Positions 1 to 10,944 of a DNA stretch of 64,000 nucleotides are shown piece by piece (position 1 is the stretch's first letter; every line of letters begins with the position of its first letter). The stretch comes from Dromiciops gliroides (lineage: Eukaryota; Chordata; Mammalia; Microbiotheria; Microbiotheriidae). The notes below the pieces were generated by a model that did not search any database, was not told the DNA's origin, and saw nothing but the letters and a program-made list of their open reading frames with translations. The stretch is taken from contig NC_057867.1 of the NCBI RefSeq assembly GCF_019393635.1, positions 69,133,492 to 69,197,491 of the forward strand. The letters run 5' to 3'. The position numbers and the translations under genes were made by a program.

Positions 1-85
1 TCTTAGCCTTTTTTCTGTCATGGACATCTTTGGCAGTCTGGTAAAGCCTTTGTTCCCCTTACAATAATTTTTTAAATTAAAAAAA
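1..85 (+). repeat. Fragment of a hAT-like dispersed repeat
   Basis: The stretch TGTCATGGACATCTTTGGCAG and what follows aligns by eye with 42620-42700, a repeat that there ends in a hAT-type terminus (TTAAGAACCCCTG). It is cut on the right by an L1. Confidence 0.5.
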
Positions 86-876
86 TATTCTTTATTTTTA
101 TCATTCTCGTTTTTTAAAATTGAATTCCAAATTCTCTCCCTCCCGCCCCTCCCCCACCCACTGAGAAGGCAAGCAAAAATTATATCAATTAATTATACAT
201 GTGAAATCATGCATAACATGTTTTCATATTAGCCACATAGCAACAAAGCAACAAAAATGAAGAAAGCGAGAAAATTATAATTCAATTTGCACTCAGAGTC
301 CATCAGTTCTCTTTCTGGAGGTGAACGGCATTTTTTCATGAGTCCTTTGGGACTGTCTTGGATCATTGTATTGCTGAGAACAGCTAAATCATTTCTGCTG
401 TTACTGTGCACAGTGATCTCTCTGTTCTTCTTACTTCACTTTGCATCAGTTCATAAGTCTTACCATGTTTTTTTTTCTGAAACTACCCCCTCATAATTTC
501 TTATAGCACAATCATATGCCATAATTTATTCACAATTTATTCAGCCATTCCCCAATTGATGAGCATCCCTTCAGTTTCCAATTCTTTGCTACCATGAAGA
601 GCTGTTATAAATATTTTTTTACCTTTATGTCCTTTTCCTTTGATCTCTTTGGGGTACAGACCTAGTACTGGTATTCTAGGTCAAAGGGTATGCACAGTTT
701 TATAGCCCTTTAGGATTAATTCCCAATTGCTTTCCAGAATGGTTGGATCAGTTCACAACTCCACCAACAGTTTATTAGTGTATCTCTTTTCCCTCAAGCC
801 CTCCAGCATTTGTTATTTCTGATAAGTGTGAGGTGGTACTCCAGAGTTGTTTTAATTTGTATTTCTCTAATCAATG
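86..876 (-). mobile_element. Old L1 3' end, minus
   Basis: T-rich start, pyrimidine-rich 3' UTR complement (CTCTCCCTCCC), then the complement of the ORF2 C terminus (CATTCCCCAATTGATGAGCATCCC and GAGGTGGTACTCC landmarks). It is strongly decayed and cut at 877 by a SINE. Confidence 0.8.
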
Positions 877-1105
877 GTAGGACAACTAGATGACTTGGCA
901 GATCAAGTGCTAAGCCTAAAGTCAGGAAGATTCATCTTCCTGGGCAAGAAATTTAACCTTGTTTGCCTCAGTTCCTCATCTGTAAAATGAGCTGAAGAAG
1001 GCAATGGCAAACCACTCCAGTATCTTTGCCAAGAAAAACCTAAATGGGTCACAAAGAATAAGACACAACTGAAAAATGACTGACCAACAGCAATAATCAG
1101 TAGTG
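877..1105 (+). mobile_element. MAR1-like CORE-SINE
   Basis: Core landmarks GTTTGCCTCAGTTCCTCATC and CACTCCAGTATCTTTGCC, with an RTE/BovB-like tail (AAGACACAACTGAAAAATGAC). The head is partly deleted. Confidence 0.75.
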
Positions 1106-1148
1106 GTTTATAGCAAACAGAACTGAACACGGAATAACCGATTCATTT

Positions 1149-1890
1149 AAGATGGAAAAAGAGGCACAAGGCTGTATATTATCACCTTATTTATTTAACT
1201 TCTATGCAGAGGACATCATGCAAAATGCCAGGCTGATGAATCAAAAGCTGGAATCAAGGTTGCCAGGAGAAACATCAACAATCTCACATATGAAGATGAT
1301 ACCGTTCTGATAGCAGAAAGTAAAGACCAATTAAGAAGCCTCTTGATGAGGGCAAAAGAGGAGACTACAAACTGGCTTGAAGCTCAGCATCAAAAAATGA
1401 GGATCTTGGCAACTGGTCCCATCACTTCTTGGCAAATAGAGGGAGAAGAAGTGGAAGGAGCGTCAGATTTTGTATTCCTGGGCTCAAAGATCACTGTATG
1501 TGGTGACTAGCCATGAAATTAAAAGATGCCTGTTCCTTGGAAGGAAAGCTATGGCAAGTGTGGACAGCAGACATTGCCCTGCTGACAAAGGTCCATATGA
1601 TCAGAGCTATGGTTTTTCTAATAGCAATCAATGTATGACTGTGAGAATTGGACTATAAAGAAATCTGAGCACCACAGAACCGACACTTTCAAATTGTGGT
1701 GCTGGAGAAGACTTTGAAGATTTTTTTGCGGGGCAATGAGGGTGAGTGACTTGCCCAGGGTCACAAAGTTAGTAAGTGTCAAATATCCGAGGCTGGATTT
1801 GAACTCAGGTCCTCCTGAATTCCAGGCTGGTGCTATATCCACTTTGCCACCTAGCTGCCCCAGACTTTGAAGATTTGAGAGAGTGGTGTA
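1149..1890 (+). mobile_element. RTE (BovB-like) LINE ORF2 fragment
   Basis: Conceptual translation shows RTE reverse-transcriptase landmarks: GCILSPYLFNFYAE, NINNL-x-YEDDTVLIAES, GPITSWQIEG and FLGSKIT, then HEIKRCLFLGRKAM. The catalytic YADD box reads YEDD at 1289-1300. The element is frameshifted and interrupted by a SINE at 1724-1861. RTE enzymes of this type mobilise the BovB-tailed SINEs seen here. Confidence 0.85.
1724..1861 (-). mobile_element. WSINE1-like SINE in RTE fragment
   Basis: Reverse-complement copy (T tract, GGGGCAATGAGGGT ... CTAGCTGCCCC). Perfect 15-bp duplication AGACTTTGAAGATTT at 1709-1723 and 1862-1876. Confidence 0.92.
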
Positions 1891-1899
1891 TGACTGAAG

Positions 1900-3840
1900 A
1901 TACATGTTAAAGACAAATGAAAAGATGAAATCAAGGGTTTGTAAAAAGGGGTTGACTTTGGGAAGAAGAGATTGAGAGAAAGGAAGACAGAAGAGCAGAT
2001 GATGCCAAGGTGGGTTTGAGATGAAGAGAATGACAGAAGAGGGAGAATGTGTTGAACGGCCTTAATGTTTTTAGCAAAGTAAGAGGAAAACATCTTCATC
2101 AGAGAGATGATGGGAGGAGGAAGTGCTGGGGGCATTTAGGAGGTAAGAGAAGGTTTGGAATAGCTTCTGAGGGGAGCGAGATAGGAAATTAATTAGGGAA
2201 GAATGAAAGGATAGCTTTGCAGAAGTGAGGGTCTAGTTGAGTTGAGGAACATAAATATCAATCTAGTCAGCAGTGAATAGAGCTCTAGGCCTGGAATCAG
2301 AAAGACCTAAGTCCAAGTACCCTTAGGTACTTACTAGCTGTGTGATCCTGGGCAAGTCACTTCACCCTGTCTGCTTCCATTTCCTCATCTTTAAAATGAA
2401 CTGGAGAAAGAAATAGCAAATCACTCCAGTATTTTTGCTGAGAAAACCCCAAATGGGGTCATGGAGAATCAGACATGATTAAACAATAACACCTAGTCAG
2501 CACAGTTGTGGGACTTGTTCCAGCTTTGTTCAGTTGTTTGTGAGTAAGAGTGGAGGAAGCAAATTCCAGGGCTGGAATTTGGCAAGGGATGAGTGGTGAC
2601 AGGACAAGGGGGCGAGGGATTTGAGAGAAGAAGATAGTGTAGCATGAAATGGCGAGCTATTGGGTTGAGGTCAGAGAAGGGGGAATGTGAAATCGAGCAG
2701 GGTTAATGGCCAAACTACTGAGTGGAGGGATTCTAGCTCTTCATGAAAGTGAAGAATAGGGTTAGGAGGAGGGAAGTCTAGGGGAAAAGTGGAACAATAG
2801 GAGATTATGGTCATAGGGAAGTGGGGCACGTATAAGATAATAGCAAAATCAAGTTTGTGTCCATCCATCCCAATGTGTGGTTGAGTTCGGGTGAAGGAGT
2901 AGGTCATGGAACTTAGGGAGGTCGAGGAAATGGGATGTTTGGTATTTGAGCAAGTTTGTAAGGGGCTGTTGAAAGTCTCCTAGTGTAAGGGCATGAGTTG
3001 GCGAGGAGAAGAACCGAACTCTTTGAGGAAAGAACAAAAATGCCCTGGGGCATCCAGTTGGCATGCCACGGGAAAATTGTAATTGTAATTTTGTGGACTC
3101 TAAAAGAGGAAATGTTTCAAAGTGAAGATGTAGATATGATAATGGGAAATAAGGAGTGCTATGACTTTCCTTTTCAGATCCATGTAATGGGGGCATGAGA
3201 GAAGGTACATCTAGTGTTGGAGAGAGTGGCTGGAGATACGGTGTTATCTGAGGGGAAGCAGCTCATGGAATAATAGATGGAAAGAGAGGGAGAAAAAGAA
3301 GGGCAGGGTGAAGGAGGCATTTGATTGCTTTGAAGCAGGAACTCCACCAGAGGGGCAGGTTGATGTGGCTATAGGGATGAGAGAACATGATGAGGCAATG
3401 GAGAACTGTTTTCTCTCAAATGGAAGCTGACAAGTTATTATGAGGATAGGGCGAGAAACAAAAGAAGCTACAGGGGTAATATAGTGGGTAGAATATGGGG
3501 AGAGAAGCTCACCATCTCTGAGGGGTATTGCTAAATAGGTAGGCCAAATCTGGGTCTGTTCCTTGATCTGGGTGGCTGGTAAAGTGAGGCAAGGCTTTGC
3601 GGGTGGGGTGTGATGGTCCCTAGCCAGCAGGGGGTGTCGCTTGGTGTCCAGGGCTGAGTCTGAGTTCAGCATAGGGCCTACTGGGTGCAGTTGGTCTTGT
3701 TCTCCTCCTCCTCCCAATAGTGGGTTAGGTATCTGTTGTCCAAAGTCCAGTCTAAGCTGGTCCAAAGACCAGCTAAGTTCCAGAGACTTATCACCAGGTT
3801 AACTGCAGGCTATTGAACTTTTTCAGATTCAGGAACTCAT
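1900..3840 (-). repeat. Ancient CR1/L2-clade LINE endonuclease-region remnant
   Basis: Long purine-rich plus strand. Minus-strand translation of about 3050-2700 shows a decayed THALTLGDF ... HFLDLPKFHDLLLHP ... DGHKLDFAII pattern across a frameshift. This resembles the GDFN and HTLDL blocks of a CR1/L2-type apurinic endonuclease domain. A 173-codon minus frame at 3765-3244 is probably further upstream LINE sequence. The assignment is tentative and rests on motif order only. Confidence 0.45.
2273..2492 (+). mobile_element. MAR1-like SINE
   Basis: GTGTGATCCTGGGCAAGTCA core, CCAGTATTTTTGC, and the tail CAGACATGATTAAACAATAAC. Target duplication CTAGTCAGCA (2263-2272 and 2493-2502). Confidence 0.85.
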
Positions 3841-3850
3841 AAAGCTTGAC

Positions 3851-3904
3851 TGCCAATGCCAGTGCCAATGCCAATGCCAGTGTCAATGCCAATGCCAATG
3901 CCAG
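3851..3904. repeat. (TGCCAR)9 hexamer tandem repeat
   Basis: Nine consecutive hexamers TGCCAA or TGCCAG, one with a T substitution (TGTCAA). No coding context. Confidence 0.9.
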
Positions 3905-3959
3905 AGGAGGAGTAATTTGCATCTACAGAAGGAGTTCTTGTGCCTTTAAAGCCACAAAT

Positions 3960-4340
3960 CCTGAAAGTATTACAGGACACTTATCTGCGTTTATGTCATA
4001 TCCTCCTACTAGAATGTAAGTCCCATGAGGTCTAGGATAGTTCTTATCTAGGTGGCTCAATGGATAGAACACTGAACCTGAAATCAGGAAGACCTGAGTT
4101 CAAATTTGTTCTCAGACACTTAGTAGCTGTATAACTCTGAGCAAGTCCTTGAACCTCTCTCTGCTTTACCTCCCAGGGTTGTTATGAATATGAAAGGAGA
4201 AAATGTTTGTAAAGAGCCTTGCAAACTTTGAAATGGTACATAAATGTTAGCTATCATAATTATTCCGTACAATCCTTACTTCTTCTGGCCCCTAGCACAA
4301 TGCTCTGTATACAGTCACTGCTTAATACATGCTTAGTGAA
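3960..4340 (+). repeat. L2 3' end split by a MIR/THER SINE
   Basis: L2 terminal landmarks flank the SINE: CTACTAGAATGTAAGTCCCATGAGG before it, CCCTAGCACAATGCTCTG and CTGCTTAATACATGCTTAG after it. Confidence 0.7.
4048..4262 (+). mobile_element. MIR/THER-like CORE-SINE
   Basis: GGTGGCTCAATGGATAGAAC head, GAGTTCAAATTTG, and a 3' end AAATGTTAGCTATCATAATTATT. Confidence 0.7.
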
Positions 4341-4404
4341 TTTAATAATAATCCTTTGCATTTGTATTACATTGTTGTTGTTTCATGCACAACATCTTAT
4401 TGGA

Positions 4405-4540
4405 TATTAGAACCTTTGATTTAGAGCTAAGAAGGACCCTTAGAGACCATCGCTTCCCACACCCTCATTTTACAGATACCTGGAGAGATTCTCATACAGA
4501 ACCCATAAGGTCAGCTGGATAGGTGGCCTTATTTCAAGTA
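4405..4540 (-). repeat. MIR3-like SINE fragment
   Basis: GATTTAGAGCTAAGAAGGACC ... CCTCATTTTACAGAT, the reverse complement of a MIR3 3' half. Confidence 0.5.
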
Positions 4541-4682
4541 AAGACATGGGATCCTAGGAGCCTAGGCTCAGAAAGGATCTCAGAGGTCATCTAGCGTGGC
4601 TTATTACCCTGAGTAGGTTTTACTTCTGTAATTTCTCTGACCTCGCATCATCCAGAATTTTCAGTGACAGGCACACTGTACA

Positions 4683-5465
4683 TGTATTTAAAATTTGTCT
4701 TTTAATTGATAAATAGATTTCTCTCCCTCACTCCTCCTTTCCCCACTGGGAAAAAAGGAAATCAAAACCGTTGCAACAAATGCATGGTCAAGAAAAAAAA
4801 ATTCCCATGTTGGCCATGTCCAAAAATGTATGTCTTGTTCTATGTCTGGATGGATGTCACCTCTCTGTCAGGTGTTGAGTAGCATGCCTCAGTCCTCTGG
4901 AATTGTGGTTGGTCATTGTATTGATCATAGTTCTTAAGTCTTCAAAATTCTTTGTCTTGGGGGAAGCTAGGTGGAGCAGTGGATGGAGCACCAGCCCTGG
5001 AGTCAAGAGTACCTGAGTTCAAATATGACCTTAGACACTTGACCCGTACTAGCTGTGTGACCCTGGGCAAGTCACTTAACCCCAATTGCCTCACTAAAAA
5101 ATTATTTGTCTTTACAATGTTGTTGTTATTGTATAAGTGAGTTTCTTGGTTTTGCTCACTTCCCTCTGTACCAGTTCATACAAGTTTTCTCAGGTTTCTC
5201 CGGAACTGTCCCTTTCATAATTTCTTATGACATGATAGTATCCCATTACATCCACATAAATAATTTGTTGAGCCTTTCCCCAACTGAAGGGCAGCCCTTT
5301 GGTTTCTTCTTCTTTGCCACCTCAAAAAGAACTGCTACAAATATTTGTGTAACTATGGGTCTTTCTTTGGTGATAGTTTCGTGACTTTGAATACATAGTT
5401 CCAAATTACTTTCTATAGTGGCTGGGTCAGTGTACAACTCCACCAACAGTGTATTGAACACCCTT
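4683..5465 (-). mobile_element. Old L1 3' end, minus, SINE-interrupted
   Basis: 3' UTR complement (CTCTCCCTCACTCC, TTGGCCATGTCC) then ORF2 C-terminal complement (CAACTGAAGGGCAGCCC, ACAACTCCACCAACAGTG). A SINE splits it at 4959-5100. Confidence 0.8.
4959..5100 (+). mobile_element. WSINE1-like SINE nested in L1
   Basis: GGGGGAAGCTAGGTGGAGCAG ... AATTGCCTCACTAAAAAA. Near-duplication ATTNTTTGTCTT on each side. Confidence 0.88.
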
Positions 5466-5665
5466 TTTTATACTTCTAATTTCCAGAAAGTTTTATCTTA
5501 TATAGTCTTGGATGACAACCTGCCTCCCTCCATTTTCAATTAATTGGTTCTAGTTCTGTCTCCTAGCTTCTCTGGCTTTCTTCAAATCCCAGCTAAAATT
5601 CTACCTTCTACAGGTAACCTTTTTTGCTCTCTCTTAATTTGACTGCCTTGCTTCTGTTGATTATT

Positions 5666-5822
5666 GTTTTTTTGTTTTTGTTTTTTTTTAGTGAGGCAAT
5701 TGGGGTTAAGTGACTTGCCCAGGGTCACACAGCTAGTAAGTGTTAAGTGTCTGAGGCTGGATTTGAACTCAGGTACTCCTGACTCCAGGGCCGGTGCTCT
5801 ATCCACTGCGCCACCTAGCTGC
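5666..5822 (-). mobile_element. WSINE1-like SINE, minus (first of a pair)
   Basis: T-rich tract, GTGAGGCAATTGGGGTTAAG ... CCACCTAGCTGCCC. The outer left duplication TGCTTCTGTTGATTATT is at 5649-5665. Confidence 0.9.
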
Positions 5823-5835
5823 CCAAATGTTTATT

Positions 5836-5986
5836 ACTTTTTTTGGGGGGGCAGGGCAATGCAGGTTAAGTGACTTGCTCAGGGTCACACAGCTAGTAAG
5901 TGTCAAATGTCTGAGGCCAGATTTGAACTCAGGTCCTCCTGACTCCAGGGCTGGTGCTCTATCCACTGCGCCACCTAGCTGCCCCC
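5836..5986 (-). mobile_element. WSINE1-like SINE, minus (second of a pair)
   Basis: GGGGGGGCAGGGCAATGCAGG ... CTAGCTGCCCC. The right outer duplication TGCTTCTGTTGATTATT is at 5987-6003, so the two SINEs share one pair of outer duplications. Confidence 0.9.
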
Positions 5987-6180
5987 TGCTTCTGTTGATT
6001 ATTTCTCATTTATCCTGTATTCAGATTGTTTGTACATAGTTGTTTGCATCTTGTTTCCCCCATTAGATTGTGAATTCTTCAAGGGCAGGGACTATATTTT
6101 ACCTTTCTTTGTATCCCTAGTGCTTAGCATAGTGTTTGCTACATAGTGGCTGCTTAATAAATGTTTGTCGAGTGATTGGC

Positions 6181-6350
6181 TGCCCTATGGAATCACACCC
6201 ATGAATCTCATGCTTTTTCCAGATGACAGTCCAGTCTCTCAAATATTTGAAGACAACAATCATGTCCACCCCACCTTCTCCCTGCTTTCTTTTTTTCTTC
6301 TTTAAGGTAAATATCCCTGGTTCTTTCAACCATTCTTTAGATTCCTTTTG
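6181..6350 (-). repeat. L3/CR1 LINE fragment, minus
   Basis: CAAATATTTGAAGACAACAAT ... TAAATATCCCTGGTTCTTTCAACC, the reverse complement of a common L3/CR1 3' region. Confidence 0.6.
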
Positions 6351-6351
6351 G

Positions 6352-6480
6352 TTAGTTTTTTTTTTTTTTGGTGAGGCAATTGGGGTTAAGTGACTTGTCC
6401 AGGGTCACACAGCTAGTAATTGTCAAGTGTCTGAGGCCAGATTTGAACTCAGGTACTCCTGAATCCAAGGCCAGTGCTCT
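6352..6480 (-). mobile_element. 5'-truncated WSINE1-like SINE, minus
   Basis: GTGAGGCAATTGGGGTTAAG through GGCCAGTGCTCT; the head is missing. Imperfect duplication TCTTTAGRTTCCTTTT on both sides. Confidence 0.85.
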
Positions 6481-6489
6481 TTAGGTTCC

Positions 6490-7225
6490 TTTTAACAATT
6501 ATGTTTTCTTGGAGTCTTTTATTTCCATCAGATTCATTTGTCAAACCTATTTCCTGGACTTAAGCTTTCCTTGTCACAAAGAAAAACAATTAAGCCAAAG
6601 TGTCTGATACAAAGCCTGTTTCAGGCAATGTATGGGAATTCTGTCTAGTAGTTCACCACTCATCTGCCATGAGGAGGAAAGTATGCCTTGTTATCTCTTC
6701 TCTAGGGTCTTCATGTATTTCTCATTACTGAGTTCAATTTCCTTTCAGAGATCTTTTCACTTACATTGTTGTAATCTCCATGTGCTTTATTCTCTTGGGT
6801 CTTCACTTCAAATCAGTTGATATAATAAACTTTCCACTTTTCTCTAAATTCCTCATGTTCATCACATATAACGATATTCCATTACATTCATATAGTTTTT
6901 TGCAGCCATTCTCTAGTCAGTGGGCCTCTACTTTGTTTCCAATTCTTTGCCAGCACCAACAGTGCCGTGATGAATATTTTGGTATATGTTGGACCTCTGT
7001 TGCTATCTTTGACTTCCTTGGGGAAGGAACTGCCCAAGGGTGGGATTTCAAGGTCAAAGGGAATGGACCAGCCGCTCTTCTTGCATCATCATAAATTGAA
7101 TTCTAGAATGGTTAGATCTTTTCATAGCTCCACCAACAATGAATCAATCAGTGCTATGGTTTTGAGTCCCTCACCTCCTCTAAAACCATTCAGTTTTGTT
7201 AGTGTCTCTAAAAGAAACTCATTCT
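6490..7225 (-). mobile_element. Decayed L1 3' end, minus
   Basis: ORF2 C-terminus complement: GCAGCCATTCTCTAGTCAGTG, CCAATTCTTTGCCAGC, TCTAGAATGGTTAGATC, GCTCCACCAACAATG. Confidence 0.7.
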
Positions 7226-7959
7226 ATTTTCATTCTCCTGTATTCAGTATGGCACTATCTTGCTGGTCTGGCCAAACTGCATACTTTTAGCCACGATCCC
7301 AATAAATGTAAGCATGTTTCCACCACTTGAAAATTCGGGGAGATGGAAACCTTCATCTGAGTAACTCATTCTTGACTAAAGGGAAAAGTGATGATTAGAC
7401 TTTGAAGCACCCCAATAATTGTCTCCATTCTCTTCTTCCATTTGCTAGAGCATAACCTTCAAATGGAACTACTGGTTAATGACCTCATCAGGCTACACGT
7501 CGTTTGGAGATTTCTAACTGTGCCAGTAGGTGTCACCATTTACTAGTAAAGAGTTTTCAAAGGTTCCAAACTCGGTAGGTAGAACTCTATTTAACATAAA
7601 TGATTAGATTGTAGCTATTGAATGTCTATTTTGTTATAATTCCTATCTATAGCTCAAAATCGATTATAAAATTTTTCTCTGCCTGACTTTTCCCCTAATC
7701 TTTGACTCTGGGCCTTATCTCATACATAGACTTCCTCCCCTAGTTTGTTAACTATATGTCAACACCGGCAGAGAGACAGTCAGTTTGATTAGTAAAATTT
7801 TGGATTGTATGATGCATCTTTAGTTGAAAAGAACTACCTTCTGTGTTTATACTTTTTCACTTGACCTTTACCAGAGGTATTTGTTATAACAACATTTTGT
7901 ATTATGTAGACAAATGACACTACAATGCTTGACAATTTTAACCCAATCCTCAGGTTGAA
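7226..7959. other. No gene or repeat recognised
   Basis: AT-rich non-coding stretch with no long frame and no SINE/LINE landmarks that I can name. Confidence 0.5.
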
Positions 7960-8075
7960 TCCATACTACTAAACTGGGAGTTTCTTGAGGGCAGGTACTC
8001 TGTCACATTTCATCTTTAAATCCATATCACCCTGTACAGTGCTTTTTCACATAGTATGCACCTCAGTGAGTTGTT
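7960..8075 (+). repeat. L2 3' end fragment
   Basis: CTGGGAGTTTCTTGAGGGCAG ... CCTGTACAGTGCTTTTTCACATAGTATG pattern. Confidence 0.5.
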
Positions 8076-8159
8076 TCCTATTAGATATTTGTTTTGTAGT
8101 GCAGTGGAAATGAACCGAGTATATTTTCTTATTTTAGGAAAATGACATCTTTACTAATT

Positions 8160-8324
8160 TGAGAAGCACTGGCCTTGGAGTAAGGAAAAATTGGGTTTGA
8201 ATCCCCTCTAAGATACATATTAACTTTATAACCCTGGGCAAGTCCCTTAACCTCTGTGCTTGAGTTTCATCTTCTGTAAAATGAGGAGCCTCCAAGGTCC
8301 CTTCCAGCTCAAAATCTATGACCT
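8160..8324 (+). repeat. MIR3-like SINE
   Basis: AGCACTGGCCTTGGAGTAAGG, CCCTGGGCAAGTCCCTTAACC, AAGGTCCCTTCCAGCTC. Confidence 0.75.
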
Positions 8325-8354
8325 GTTTATCCTATAAGAAGAAATGAAACAATT

Positions 8355-9400
8355 GATAGACATTTATTAAGCACCTACAAAATGCCAAGTACTGTGCTAA
8401 GTGCTGGGGACACAAAAAGAGGCAAAAGACAGGACCTGCCCTCAAGGAGCTCACAATCTAATGGTGGAAAGAACAAGTAAACAAATATGTACAAACAAGC
8501 TATATATAGGATATACAGGAAATAATGAACAGAGGGAAAGCACTATTATAGTGCTTTAAGAGGGGTTGGGAAAGGCTACCTTTAGAAGAGAGGATTTGAG
8601 TTGGGTCTTAAAAGCAAGACAGGAGCCAGAGAAAATGCCTAGATCCAAAAGATGGCGAGTCTTGTTCATGGGATCGCTGAGGCCAATGCCACTGGATGGG
8701 AGTGAGGTGTAAGAAGAGGAGAAAAGTAGGAAGTGCTAGGTTAGAAAGACTTTGAATATCAAGGAGATGATTTTGTATTTGATTCCGGAGTCCCTAAGGA
8801 ACCCCTGGAGTTTAGTAAGTGAGTGAGTGTGTTCATGTATGTATGTTTGCATGTATGTATACATGTATATGTGGTGACATAATCAGACCTGTCCTTGAGG
8901 AAAGTCACTTCGGTGGCTAAATGGAGGCTGGATTGGAGTGAGGAGAGAATTAAGGCCAGTAGATCCACCAGCTGGCGATTTCAACCATGCAGGAGGGAGG
9001 TGATGAAAGCTTGTCCCAGAGTGGTGGCAGTGTCAGAGGGGCTACTCAAGGGATGTTGTTGTTTTTTCCTTCGTTCTTGAAGAGGACCATGAGAGATGTT
9101 CTAAAAGTGAGATCGCCAGGCCTTGGCAATAGCTTAGATGGGGAGGGGATGAAAGATAGTGTAGATGTGAGAGTAACTCCTAGGTTTCAAGCCCAAGGGA
9201 CTGAGAAGATGGTATTATCCTCTACAGTAATAGGAGGGTAGGAGTTGGGGAGAGATCTGAAAGAAAGAGTGTGAGTTCTGTTTTGGACATGGTAAATTGA
9301 AGATGCATAGTGGCCATCCTGTTTGAGATGTCTGAGGCAGTTGGGGATCAGCACAGAGGTAGGGGCAGCATAGGGAAATTCAAGGGCCAACAGGCATTTT
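8355..9400 (-). repeat. L2 LINE copy, minus (about 1 kb)
   Basis: Begins with the reverse complement of the L2 3' end (TTTATTAAGCACCTAC ... GTGCTAAGTGCTGGGGA) and continues into the ORF2 complement (GAGTGGTGGCAGTGTCAGAG, CTCTACAGTAATAGGAGG). Contains a TATG-type simple repeat at 8817-8872. Confidence 0.8.
9058..9093 (-). repeat. Short tail fragment of the RTE-SINE family
   Basis: A (TTG)n tail followed by CGTTCTTGAAGAGGACCAT, the reverse complement of the shared 3' tail, embedded in an L2 minus copy. Confidence 0.6.
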
Positions 9401-10312
9401 CCTGAACTATTGTAATGGCCTTCTAACAGGACATAGAATCATAGATTTAAAATAGGAAGGGCCCTTCCTGAGGCCTAGAGAAATAAAATCCATTTATTCA
9501 AGGTCACATGAGCAGCAGAACTGAGACTTGAACCCAGATCCTCTGACTCTGAATTCAGTGCTCTTGCCACTCATGCTGGATTTTCTCAAATTCTCTAATT
9601 TATCTTTCATAATAGCCAACAAACCGGTATTCCTTATGAATAGAACTGGTTATGTCACTCCGACTAAATACTTGTTGAGTGACTGCTTAGACATCGTCAT
9701 TGGCTCCCTTTTGCTCCCTGACTTAAAAAGCCAAGCTGAGTTGACCAGTGTTCAAGGGCTTTCACAATCTAGTGACACATCTCCGTCTTTCAGATTTCTG
9801 TTTTATGTCAGACACAACTTTATGATGACATGAGCTGTTCAAATTCAGAATAGGCTGCCTGGGTAGGTGGTTAGTTTTCCCATTATTGGAGGTGTTCCGT
9901 CCAAGGCCAGATGATCATATATCATGGGAAGACCTAGTGGAATCCTGCTCAGGTACAGGTTGAAGCAGATGCCCCCCAAGGGTGGGTCCATCTTCATTCT
10001 GACACACTGTGATTATGACCTTATCTCATGTTTTTCTCTTCCATATACTCAAAGCTCCGGCCAGGTTCTATGACTTCCTGACCGTGCATTTATTCATCTC
10101 CAGACCTTTGCTGAAGGTTTTCCCTGTGCCTGGAATGTCTTTCTTTCCCTGCCCCTCTTCACCTGGTGAATTTCTACCATTCCTTTAAAACCCAACTCCT
10201 CTGTGAAACCTTCCCTCATGTTCCTTGTTTGCAACAACTCCCTCTCTTCAGGCCTCACATAGTACTTTGTTTTGCAACTCTCTAAGATGTATTTTATAAG
10301 TAATGGAATATA
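9398..10312 (+). repeat. L2 LINE copy, plus, head-to-head with the previous one
   Basis: Starts CTGAACTATTGTAATGGCC (ORF2). After a MIR3 insertion it continues through GTTATGTCACTCCG to CCTGTGCCTGGAATGTC and AACTCCTCTGTGAAACCTTCC. Together with 8355-9400 it forms an old inverted repeat. Confidence 0.75.
9425..9575 (-). repeat. MIR3-like SINE, minus
   Basis: ATAGAATCATAGATTTAAAAT ... ACTTGAACCCAGATCCTCTG, inserted in L2. Confidence 0.75.
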
Positions 10313-10660
10313 CTTTATTTTTAAAATATTAATCAATTTTTTGTTTTTGGTTTCAAATTCTCTTTTCCTGCAGCCCTTTTCCCACCCATTGAGAAGGCAA
10401 GAAATACAATACCCATTATACATATGAAGTTATGCAAAACATATTTCCATATTAACCATGTTGCAGGATAAACAAAGCAAGAAAAATAAAGTGAAAAAAT
10501 ATGCTTCAATCTGTACTGAGTTTATCAGTTCTCTCTCTAGAAGTGGATGGATGGATGGATGGCATTTTTTATCATGGGATCTTTGGGATTGTCTTGAATC
10601 ATTGTCTTGATCAGATTAGCTAAATCTTTCTCAGTTGATTATCATTACTGTATTGCTAAC
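10313..10660 (-). mobile_element. Old L1 3' UTR, minus
   Basis: GGTTTCAAATTCTC, CCCACCCATTGAGAAGGCAAG, GGGATTGTCTTGAATCATTG landmarks shared with the L1 at 86-876. Contains (ATGG)n at 10543-10562. Confidence 0.8.
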
Positions 10661-10799
10661 ACATTTAACACATAATATTATATATTTTATCATGAAATTT
10701 TATCCCCTGACATGGGATGCCTTTCACTGTGTGGTTTGAGCACTGCCTTCATCAAACGGGAGGGGGTTTACTAGATCATCTGGTCAAGAAGAATTTACT

Positions 10800-10939
10800 G
10801 GGGCAGCTAGGTGGCACAGTGGATAGAGCACCAGCCCTGGATTCAGGAGGACCTGAGTTCAAATCCTGCCTCAGACCCTTGACACTTACTAGCTGTGTGA
10901 CCCTGGGCAAGTCACTTAACCCCAATTGCCTCACAAAAA
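10800..10939 (+). mobile_element. WSINE1-like SINE
   Basis: GGGGCAGCTAGGTGGCACAG ... CCCCAATTGCCTCACAAAAAAA. A short duplication ATTTACT flanks it. Confidence 0.92.
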
Positions 10940-10944
10940 AACCC

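Larger units (their letters stand above)
5540..6180 (+). repeat. L2 3' end interrupted by two tandem SINEs
   Basis: L2 text (TCAAATCCCAGCTAAAATTCTACC) precedes the SINE pair; TTTATCCTGTATTCAG, AGGGCAGGGAC and TTAATAAATGTTTGTCGAGTG follow it. Confidence 0.75.

Noticed and set aside
3244-3765. 173-codon minus frame as a gene
   Set aside because: No start context, no recognised domain, and it adjoins decayed LINE-like sequence; more likely a remnant or chance.
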